Shown here: positions 27,885 through 35,916 of the stretch, piece after piece
Layout: each line of letters starts with the position of its first letter
Position numbering within the stretch: the first letter of the stretch is position 1
NCBI RefSeq assembly: GCF_005870035.1
Contig: NZ_SWJG01000005.1
Span: forward strand, 248,001 to 312,000
Direction of reading: 5' to 3'
DNA length: 64,000 bases
Source of the DNA: Spirosoma lacussanchae
GTDB lineage: Bacteria; Bacteroidota; Bacteroidia; Cytophagales; Spirosomataceae
Made by a program: the position numbers and the translations under genes
Notes under the pieces: model-generated
Told to the model about the DNA's origin: nothing
Databases searched by the model: none
The model's input: the letters and a program-made list of their open reading frames with translations, nothing else

Positions 27885-27925
27885 AACGGCAGCGCCCGGC
27901 GTATGAATCGCCGGGCGCTGCCGTT
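27885..27925. terminator. 17-base perfect hairpin between convergent genes
   Basis: Arms at 27885-27901 and 27909-27925 are exact complements with a 7-base loop. It sits between galU and the minus-strand gene ending at 27940, so it can end transcription from both sides; no T run is present. Confidence 0.7.
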
Positions 27926-27939
27926 ACCTCATCTGTCTG

Positions 27940-30900
27940 TCAGCGAACCCGAAGCGTCAGGCTGGCTGTGTCATCTTCGCCGTTGGCGTAGCCGTTGCCC
28001 GGCGTGCTGTCAGGATCTTGTTCTGTAACCTCCTGAATTTGCGCCTGTAATGTAGCTGAGCCAGCTACCCGAACGGCCAGTACCAACGTGAACGACTGAC
28101 CGGCGGCCAGTTTATTGACGTATCCCCGAAGCTGTTGGCCGTTTGCAGCCCAGCCGTTGCTATTGGTTACGACCCAGTTAGCTGGCAGTTGGGTTTGAAT
28201 GACAATCGAGTTTGCCGATGCGCCACCCCGGTTACTGACAGTTAGCGATAGACTGACCACCTCGCCGGGCTGCGGAGTGAGCGTGTTGATCTGCGATGAC
28301 AGGCTCAGGTCGGCTTTAGTGGGGTCGGTTGCTGGCTGACTGGTGGTAACCCGCGGCAGAGGCTGCTGGTTCGGGTTCGCCGATGCAACCAGGGGGCCAC
28401 TCGCATCGGTCGTTCGCAGGTCTGTCGTGACGGCATCATCCTGGCCGTCGCCGGTGCCGGAGTTGGGCTGGCTGTCGGGGTCGGGTGTTTGGGTAGCCGT
28501 TATCTGGGCCGATGTAGCAAAGACGCCCGGCTGAGTGGTTTTGGCCCGAAAGAGAAAGCTTCGGCTACTGCCCACTGGTACTGTACCTACCTCCGCCGTT
28601 ACAATCCCGTTTGCGGCACTGATACCCGGCGAGGGTGAATCGACAAACACCAGCCCGGCTGGCAGTACGCTCCTGACCTGTACCCCTGCCGACTCCTGGG
28701 GGCCAGCGTTGGTCAGAATAAGTGTATAGCTGACAATCTCATCGACTTTAGGAACCCGGTTGCTGACCTGCATCTGTAACGCCACATCGGCGCTGCCCGT
28801 ACCAACGGTAACCGTGGCCACGCCCGATACCGCGCCGGTACTACAGGCGTTTGTCAGCGCCGACAGACTGTACGTGGTTGTACTGGTAGGCGATACGGGC
28901 ATCAGATACGGGTTCTGGTAAATAGCCGACGCCGACTGGCCATTGGTGAGCGTAACCGACCATGGCGCCGGACCGCTGAAGGTGATGGGCAGTTGAGCCG
29001 TTTGCCCGCTGCTAATGAGCGCGCCCCCCGTCAGTGTAGCCGCCGTTGGCTCCCCAATCCTGACCTCAACCGGGTCCGACTCTGCAGAACAGGCTCCCTC
29101 AATCTGCACAACACTGTAGAGACCCGACTGGGTAGCATAGTATTGATTACCAGTGTAGATAGCTGTTCCATTGCGTTTCCACACTAGGGTTCCATTGTTC
29201 TGCCCCGCCTTTTTTAGCAAAACAGCGTTATCTGCACACACCTGCCCGGAGGCTGGTATCAACTGAACAGTAGGTTTACTCAGGCTCCCAAACCGGACCA
29301 GCAGGCCTTTGGATAGTCCGCTGCAGGCACCATTAGTCACGCTGACAGAATAAACGCCTGCCTGGTTCGTGTATACGAAAGAGTTGTTTTGTCCGGGCAT
29401 AGCGACTCCATCTTTGAACCACTGAAAGGTGGTGCCTGACAAGGTGTTGGGCTGACTGGCATAGAAATAGCGGTAGGAACACGCTTCCTGACCCTCTTCA
29501 AAGTAGAAAGCCACTGGCTGAATGGCGTTGGTAAACGTGAGCGAAACCGGATCAGAAACAACCTGACATGAGCCACGCGTTACCTGAAGGGTGTACGTTC
29601 CTGATGTCTGCGCCGTATAGCCGGAACTGGTAGCTCCCGGCATATCGACGCCATCTTTCTGCCACTGATAACTGCCACCGCCAACGTATGGGTTCGCGTA
29701 TAGTTGGCGTGAATCGCCGGGGCAGGCTGTTTTGTCGATGATTGAATTTATTTGGGGCTTAACGGGAGTTCCCTGCCGAATTACAAACGCATTGCTCCGT
29801 GTGGTACATGTTCCCTGCATTAGCTGGAACCAGTACGTACCCGGCTGGGAAGCATAATAATCATATCGATTGGCACCGCTTATGGCAACATTATCCCGAT
29901 ACCATTGAATGGTATAAAGGCCCGCAGTATTCTGATTACTGGACAAACCATCGCCAACGAGGTAAATGCTGGCAGCACCTGTGCAAAGTATAGAGTCTCC
30001 AGCCGGATAACTGTTTAGGCGGGCGTACAGAGACTGACCGAAATTTAAATTTCGGTTAGAAACTATTGGGGAGCAGGTTCCATCCGTTATCCGGAAGCTG
30101 TACTGCCCGGTTTCTGATACAGTAAGTGTGCTGGCCGTAGCTCCCGCAATATCGACTCCATTGCGGGTCCACTGGTAGGCAGCCGTTTCGCCAATATAAG
30201 AGGAACTGAGTGACTGAGGCTGGCTGATACACAGCGGCTGGTCCTGAACCAGAGCATTTAAGCTTACGGAAGGGTTAGTCGACGTAGAAAGTTGATAACT
30301 GTTGCTTTGTACGGTACAACCTGCCTGCCAGACAGTGGCCGAGTAGGTGCCGGCCTGCTGCGCCGATACAGTCTGCGAGGTGGCCCCGGTAAGCGGACTT
30401 CCGTTCAGCAGCCACTGATAGCGCTCGGCGCCTGTCGGGCTATAGTTGCCCTTACGAGAAAACAATGAAAGAGTCGCACGGCTGCCGGTGCAAACCTCTC
30501 CACTGCTAGAATAACTACGTAAAGTACCCCGCCGGTCTGTGGCGACGGCTCCGGCCAGGTCTCCAATAGCCAGCGAAGTGCTGGAATTACTCGTTGCTTC
30601 GGCTACCGGTGCCATCAGTTGCAGGCGATAGCCAGTGCCGAAAGGCAAGGCATTGGAACCCGATGGGAGCGTTACTGAAATGGGGCTGCTGGTGCCGCTT
30701 CCAATTTTGCGCTGATCGGCAAAACTACCGCTTGCGTCCGATACCCAGACCTCAACGGTCGCTCCCGTTGGCAACCCCGGGCCGGTTGTTGTGTAGGAAA
30801 TATTGACCACGTTGCCCGCGCAGAGTGTCGTGTTCGATACACCGGTCAGGGTAATAGTTAATGGCGTATAGGGTACGGCCAGCGCATCGGTTTGCCAGAC

Positions 30901-33192
30901 ACCTCGCCCCTGAGTAGCCGCCACCACACGGCCGTCCGACGCCCGGTACCGTAGCTGATTGATGCGAAACGGTCCCATTCCTGTACCCGAGTACGTCCAG
31001 CCGGGGTTGGTCAGCGTAATATCTGACGTAGACCAGATGCCGGCATCGGTGCCCAGCAGCACCTGTTTCCGGTTCTGGGGGTTGAAGAGTACCGTACGCA
31101 CCGGTACATCGGGCAACCCAAAATTGGTTTGGTCTTTACCCGTCCAGGTAGCGCCCCCGTCCTGGGTGTACCAGACCGACTGCACCCCGTAATTCGATAC
31201 CGTTACGAGCAGTTCGTTATCATCGGCCCCCACATCGATGCAGGAAATGACGGCGTTGGGCGGTAAAGCACCATTGTCGATGTTAGTAACGGTCGGCGTC
31301 GCCTGATCGAGGTTGGTTACCTTCACCAGTTTTCCGGAGTAATTGCCCACGAACAGAGCGTCGCGATTACGCCCCAGCTTCAAGGCTGACACGGAGTTGG
31401 TAAAACCCGTCAGCGGGAGGGTTGTACTGACGGGTGTGGTCCCCACCCCGGTTACTCGCCGAATACTGTACTGACTGTTGGCATAGTTAGCCGTGTACAG
31501 AATATTGGCCTGACTGTCATAATCCGAAGGATTAGGAATCAGAGAATTATTTAGCGAAGTAAGGAGTGTTACCGATGAGCCAATATATATGTAAAAATTC
31601 GAATACCACTGAACGATTTGCTTAGCAGGCTCATCGTCATCAATAAAGACTGAGCCAGGAGACGATAGAGGTAAAAAATGATTTCTAGCGGCAATACCTT
31701 GTGCATTTACCTCAAAATAGCCAAGCCCTGTGATTCCGGCTAGCATATATGAACTACCTGGAATGTCTCTTAATGCAATGAAGCCAATATCACTAATCCG
31801 ATGATTGTTGTAAAGATGTAAAAGTGTTGGATTTGCCGTTGTGGTATCGCCCCAGTTGGCCGACCAGTGTATACCGATGTCGTCGGCAAAAGCGGCTCCG
31901 GCACTGCCCGGCTGAAACCAAAGTCCCTGCTGGCTCGCAAAGCGATAAGCCAGTGGGTCGTTCCAGGTGCTGCCGCCATCGGTAGAGCGAAACCAGTCGT
32001 AGCCGCCCGCGTAGACTGTATTAGGATCGGTGGGGTGAACGGCCAGACTAAGCCCTGCCGAACCATTTCCTTTGGTAAAATGACTACCCCCGCTGGACGT
32101 CGGGATAACGAGGTCCGTCCAACTGATACCGCCATTACTGCTTTTCTTGAACCACTTTATATCCTGGCCATAATTCAAGCTGTTGTACGCCCGAGATACG
32201 GCGTATAGTACCTGGCTGCTGCCGCCGGTTGTAGGGGCCAGTGCCAGCTCGGTGCGTTCACCACTGGTATTGGGCGGGGTGATCTCGGTCCAGCTTGTAC
32301 CGGCAGTGGTGGTCGACCGGAATACCCGACTGGGGTTAAACGCTGCGTACAGAATACCGTCCGATGCCAGTTCGAGGTCTGTTACCAGATCGTTGTAATA
32401 ATTCCCGGTATTGCTGCCTGCCCCAATGCCCTGATTAGGTGCCAGCACAAACGCCCAGCTCGCCCCGCCGTCAGTGGAGCGCACAAGGCCGTAACGGGTT
32501 GCTGCAAAAACCTGGCCGCTGGCCGTAACCACCAGGCGTTGAATATAGGTAAAGGATTGCCCGATGGAGGGGTAATTACCGCCCGGAATAGTGCTGCTTA
32601 GCCGGGCCCAGGTGGTGCCTCCGTTGGTCGTTTTCCAGATGCCGCCCCCGTTAATGCCTCCATAACCATCGCCCGTACCGGCATACATAATCTGCGGGTT
32701 CGACGGATCGGCGGCCAGGGCGGTTACTATCGTGTTTTCCCAGTTGTCGCTAACGGGCGTCCAGCCCGCGTTGCTATCGGTGATGTCAGTGGTGTACCAC
32801 AGGCCGCCTGCCGGGCTTCCGGCCCATACCTTTTTACGAGCCGGATCATTGGGGTCGAACAGCAGCGCCCGGGTACGACCAGCCGCATTGCTGGGCCCGC
32901 GCTCCTGCCAGGTTATGCCCGGAATAGCAGCCTGCGTACTTATGCCGCCCGATAGCTGCTGTCTGTTAAGCAGACGCCGGGCCTCGTCGAGCCGTTCGGA
33001 GGGTACGCGACCCAGCGCCGGGTCGAGCGTTCGTAATCGTTCATCTTCGGCCAGGCGGGCCAGGGTATCGCGCGGATCAACTGGTAAAGGAGATTGCGCG
33101 CGGGCAATGACGAAGCAGAGCAGAAACGCGATGGTCGTCTGCAGCCGAAAAAATGGATAAAGCAAAATAGTTACGGTTGTTGATTTTGACAA
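27940..33192 (-). CDS. Giant secreted BNR/Ig-like/DUF11 protein (1750 residues)
   Basis: After a signal peptide ending near A-R-A-Q (about residue 33) comes a long BNR/sortilin-type beta-propeller region (about 90-800), with repeated S-x-D-G-G-x-T-W motifs (STDGGASWAF, TTNGGTTW, TQDGGATW). It is followed by several Ig/SprB-like repeats of the type G-x-Y-x-x-x-V-x-x-G-x-C (about 970-1500), then two DUF11 domains joined by PDSQPNSGTGDGQDD, and the terminal sequence NGYANGEDDTASLTLRVR. It should be secreted to the surface. No typical T9SS C-terminal domain is seen. The TTG at 33192 is the best visible start. It heads a run of four minus-strand genes with the same C-terminal module. Confidence 0.85.
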   Translation of the reverse strand: MSKSTTVTILLYPFFRLQTTIAFLLCFVIARAQSPLPVDPRDTLARLAEDERLRTLDPALGRVPSERLDEARRLLNRQQLSGGISTQAAIPGITWQERGPSNAAGRTRALLFDPNDPARKKVWAGSPAGGLWYTTDITDSNAGWTPVSDNWENTIVTALAADPSNPQIMYAGTGDGYGGINGGGIWKTTNGGTTWARLSSTIPGGNYPSIGQSFTYIQRLVVTASGQVFAATRYGLVRSTDGGASWAFVLAPNQGIGAGSNTGNYYNDLVTDLELASDGILYAAFNPSRVFRSTTTAGTSWTEITPPNTSGERTELALAPTTGGSSQVLYAVSRAYNSLNYGQDIKWFKKSSNGGISWTDLVIPTSSGGSHFTKGNGSAGLSLAVHPTDPNTVYAGGYDWFRSTDGGSTWNDPLAYRFASQQGLWFQPGSAGAAFADDIGIHWSANWGDTTTANPTLLHLYNNHRISDIGFIALRDIPGSSYMLAGITGLGYFEVNAQGIAARNHFLPLSSPGSVFIDDDEPAKQIVQWYSNFYIYIGSSVTLLTSLNNSLIPNPSDYDSQANILYTANYANSQYSIRRVTGVGTTPVSTTLPLTGFTNSVSALKLGRNRDALFVGNYSGKLVKVTNLDQATPTVTNIDNGALPPNAVISCIDVGADDNELLVTVSNYGVQSVWYTQDGGATWTGKDQTNFGLPDVPVRTVLFNPQNRKQVLLGTDAGIWSTSDITLTNPGWTYSGTGMGPFRINQLRYRASDGRVVAATQGRGVWQTDALAVPYTPLTITLTGVSNTTLCAGNVVNISYTTTGPGLPTGATVEVWVSDASGSFADQRKIGSGTSSPISVTLPSGSNALPFGTGYRLQLMAPVAEATSNSSTSLAIGDLAGAVATDRRGTLRSYSSSGEVCTGSRATLSLFSRKGNYSPTGAERYQWLLNGSPLTGATSQTVSAQQAGTYSATVWQAGCTVQSNSYQLSTSTNPSVSLNALVQDQPLCISQPQSLSSSYIGETAAYQWTRNGVDIAGATASTLTVSETGQYSFRITDGTCSPIVSNRNLNFGQSLYARLNSYPAGDSILCTGAASIYLVGDGLSSNQNTAGLYTIQWYRDNVAISGANRYDYYASQPGTYWFQLMQGTCTTRSNAFVIRQGTPVKPQINSIIDKTACPGDSRQLYANPYVGGGSYQWQKDGVDMPGATSSGYTAQTSGTYTLQVTRGSCQVVSDPVSLTFTNAIQPVAFYFEEGQEACSYRYFYASQPNTLSGTTFQWFKDGVAMPGQNNSFVYTNQAGVYSVSVTNGACSGLSKGLLVRFGSLSKPTVQLIPASGQVCADNAVLLKKAGQNNGTLVWKRNGTAIYTGNQYYATQSGLYSVVQIEGACSAESDPVEVRIGEPTAATLTGGALISSGQTAQLPITFSGPAPWSVTLTNGQSASAIYQNPYLMPVSPTSTTTYSLSALTNACSTGAVSGVATVTVGTGSADVALQMQVSNRVPKVDEIVSYTLILTNAGPQESAGVQVRSVLPAGLVFVDSPSPGISAANGIVTAEVGTVPVGSSRSFLFRAKTTQPGVFATSAQITATQTPDPDSQPNSGTGDGQDDAVTTDLRTTDASGPLVASANPNQQPLPRVTTSQPATDPTKADLSLSSQINTLTPQPGEVVSLSLTVSNRGGASANSIVIQTQLPANWVVTNSNGWAANGQQLRGYVNKLAAGQSFTLVLAVRVAGSATLQAQIQEVTEQDPDSTPGNGYANGEDDTASLTLRVR

Positions 33193-33254
33193 TAGGTTAC
33201 AAGATACGTACCAATATCAAATCAATCATGGCGATACTTACTTTTTTGTTTGCC

Positions 33255-35738
33255 CTAACGAACCCGGAGCGTCAGGCTGGCTGTGTCATCTTCGCCGTTG
33301 GCGTAGCCGTTGCCGGGGGTGCTGTCGGGATCGGTGGGGGTGCTACTTTGAATTTGGGCTTGTACTGTGCCTGCCATACTGGCCTGAAGCGGTAAAACTA
33401 CAGTAGTCTGCGCATTGGCTCCCAGCGATGGCACGGTTCCTGATACAACCTGGCCGCTAACGGTCAGACCCGTATTACTGGTCAGTTGCCAACCGGCGGG
33501 TAGTTCGGTCTGCACCGCCACATTGCTGGCTGCAGCCCCACCCCGGTTGCTGATAACCAGACTCAGGCTGAAGGGCTGGTCAGGCAATACCGCCAACTGA
33601 CTGCTGACGAGGGCCAGGCTTATATCTGCCTGGTTGGGGTCAGTGGGCGGTTGATTGGATAGAACGGGGGGGAGTGGGGTCTGGTTGGGGTTAGCCGAAA
33701 CAAATAGACTAACCGAACTGCCCACCCGAAGGTCGGTTTCGGCCATGTCGTCCTGGCCGTCGCCGGTGCCGGAGTTGGGCTGGCTATCGGCGTCGGGCTG
33801 GCTGGCCGAAATAATCTGAGCTGCATTACGGAACGTTCCCTCTGCAGTAGCCTGCACGGTATAGCTGAACAGCATGGTTTGACCCGCTGCGAGATTAGTA
33901 CCGGTCATAGAAACCACATCGTCAACAGCCGTTACGCCCGGCATCGGGCTACCAGTGAAGATAAGATTCGGAGGCAGGCGGTTCTCGAGTTGAACCAGAC
34001 TAACCGATTCGGGGCTACTGTTTGTCAGGGCCAACTGCAACTGGATCGGTTCTCCAACCGAAGCTGTCCGCCGGTCGCTCGAGAACGCCAGCGAGAGGTC
34101 AGCGGGCATCAGGACCGTTATAACGGCCGTACCCGACGCCGTACCGGTTCCGCATCCGTTGCGGATAGCCGTCAGGGTGTAGGTAGTCGTAGCGGTTGGC
34201 TGAACGGTCAGGGTAACCGGACTGCTAACCGCTGAGCCGCTTAGACCCGGCGAGAGGGTGTACGACCACGGCCCCGAACCGGTAAAGGCTAGCGTCAGCT
34301 GGGCGGTCTGGCCCTGGCCAATGGCCGAGGCCGTTGTAGACAGGGTGCCCGTTGCCAGTGGCTCCACCAGCAGGGAGTTGATGTGGGCATCCATCCAGGC
34401 CAGTCGGTTGGTCAGCCACGTTTTTACCTGATTGACTTCATCAAGCTGGGTGGCCCCCACGTAGGATGGCTGGTCATTCCAGACCTGTACGCCGAGGATG
34501 GGCCATTTGGTGAAGTTGCGGTTCAGCGAGCCCTGGTTTAGCAGCGCGTACTGTGCATCGACATACGCCAGTAGCGTACTCGTTTGCCAGACGGTCTGGC
34601 GGAGTTGCTTATACCGGGTAACCAGCTTGTTGGCATACTGGCAGCAGGTCAGTAGCCTGGCCCACCAGAACGGTACCGGAAAGTTACCGTCGCCGGGTGC
34701 CGTGTAGCGCCAGCCCTCATACGTTTGGGCATTGCCGTCGAACGGGGTTGTCAGAAACCCGTAGGCCAGGTTGAAATCCCAGGCTGGTCCGGCCGATAGC
34801 CGGCCCCCGTCGGCGTCGCGCTGCTTCGACAGGTAGGCACTAATGCGAAACCCGTCGGCATTGCTGGTCGCTTCCTGAAGCAGGAAATAATCAATAAATG
34901 TATCCTCAACGATGAATTTCGAGTAGCCGTTGGTCGCGTTGCAGCAGGAGGTGCTGTTGACCGTAGTTTCAAACTCGTCGACGTAGCCCTGTATGTAGTT
35001 GAACTGCTGGGCGGTGATGTCATCGTCGTTCGGGTAATGGGTGGCCCACTGGTGTGGAATAGTGCCGCCCGGACTCATGTAGTTCGATAACCAGACATGG
35101 TTCGGGTCGAAGTCGCCACAGTTTTTGTCGACCTTGACAATATAACCACCGGTAATGCGGGCGGGGCTGGTGTCGTCGGGGTTCAGGCTTCTGACATTGA
35201 CCCGATTGGCGTCACGCTTTACCCGCTCCTGGAAAATATAAATACCCTGGTATACACCGTTGATAATCAGCTCGACGTATTTGACCCGGGAGGCATAGCG
35301 CCCCGACTGGTTGGCCATGTAATAGGTGAGCGGGTCGCGGACGAATGACTTATCGGTGTAGGAGGCATTGAGTACCCAGTCGCTTTCGGCCGGAAAGCCG
35401 AACAGGGCCCTGTCGATGGATTCTGTTACCAGCGTGGAATTGCGGAGTTCGATCCCGTACGGTTTTTTCGGAAAGTTCTGGCTGGAACATCCTCTGAACT
35501 CGACTTTGGCCTTTCCCTGGTACTCGTTGGGGACATCGGTAATTGAGTTGATGCCGCTAGCGTTGTTGATGATACTCAGGCTGGTGACGATACCTGGTTC
35601 GTCGTTAATGGTTTGCCCTTCGGTGTCGATAATGATGATGGGCAGGTTGGAGGTGGTTAAGGTTTGTGCATTACTCTGAAGGCCTAACAGGCACAGCAGA
35701 GTAACCACTAGTGTGGCTATCTGGCTTGGTGTGGTCAT
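33255..35738 (-). CDS. Secreted CotH kinase-like protein with DUF11 module
   Basis: The start is set at ATG 35738 (MTTPSQIATLVVTLLCLLG), a signal peptide; a TTG further upstream lies inside a hairpin. Residues about 45-440 form a CotH kinase-like domain (VEFRGCSSQNFPKKPYGIEL; YYMANQSGRYASRVKYVEL; GVYQGIYIFQERVKRD; the catalytic-side DKNCGDFDPNHVW and PAWDFNLAYGF). CotH domains can phosphorylate surface proteins in spores; in Bacteroidota their role is unknown. The remainder is an Ig-like domain and two DUF11 repeats with the same GTGDGQDD linker and the same ANGEDDTASLTLRVR end as the neighbour at 27940. Confidence 0.85.
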   Translation of the reverse strand: MTTPSQIATLVVTLLCLLGLQSNAQTLTTSNLPIIIIDTEGQTINDEPGIVTSLSIINNASGINSITDVPNEYQGKAKVEFRGCSSQNFPKKPYGIELRNSTLVTESIDRALFGFPAESDWVLNASYTDKSFVRDPLTYYMANQSGRYASRVKYVELIINGVYQGIYIFQERVKRDANRVNVRSLNPDDTSPARITGGYIVKVDKNCGDFDPNHVWLSNYMSPGGTIPHQWATHYPNDDDITAQQFNYIQGYVDEFETTVNSTSCCNATNGYSKFIVEDTFIDYFLLQEATSNADGFRISAYLSKQRDADGGRLSAGPAWDFNLAYGFLTTPFDGNAQTYEGWRYTAPGDGNFPVPFWWARLLTCCQYANKLVTRYKQLRQTVWQTSTLLAYVDAQYALLNQGSLNRNFTKWPILGVQVWNDQPSYVGATQLDEVNQVKTWLTNRLAWMDAHINSLLVEPLATGTLSTTASAIGQGQTAQLTLAFTGSGPWSYTLSPGLSGSAVSSPVTLTVQPTATTTYTLTAIRNGCGTGTASGTAVITVLMPADLSLAFSSDRRTASVGEPIQLQLALTNSSPESVSLVQLENRLPPNLIFTGSPMPGVTAVDDVVSMTGTNLAAGQTMLFSYTVQATAEGTFRNAAQIISASQPDADSQPNSGTGDGQDDMAETDLRVGSSVSLFVSANPNQTPLPPVLSNQPPTDPNQADISLALVSSQLAVLPDQPFSLSLVISNRGGAAASNVAVQTELPAGWQLTSNTGLTVSGQVVSGTVPSLGANAQTTVVLPLQASMAGTVQAQIQSSTPTDPDSTPGNGYANGEDDTASLTLRVR

Positions 35739-35764
35739 GGTCAATAAGGAGGTGTAGTAGAGGG

Positions 35765-35806
35765 GTAGCAACCCAGGCCGGTTTATAAACTGGCCTGGGT
35801 TGCTAC
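35765..35806. terminator. 42-base near-perfect palindrome between surface-protein genes
   Basis: Arms of 21 bases with one mismatch and essentially no loop lie just upstream of the CotH-like gene and downstream of the esterase-like gene at 35917. No T run; it may insulate the two genes. Confidence 0.55.
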
Positions 35807-35916
35807 TATATAAAGTAGACGAATTGACCCAGATACGTCACGTTGTTTTTATTAATCGGCAGATGAAATTGGATTAAAATGAGTAAATTATTTATTTATA
35901 TAATGCTATTTCGGGT

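Noticed and set aside
27940..28000. T9SS C-terminal sorting domain on the giant surface protein
   Set aside because: The end is a DUF11 domain closing with GEDDTASLTLRVR; the usual T9SS type A motifs (conserved PNP and the final K-rich strand) were not seen.
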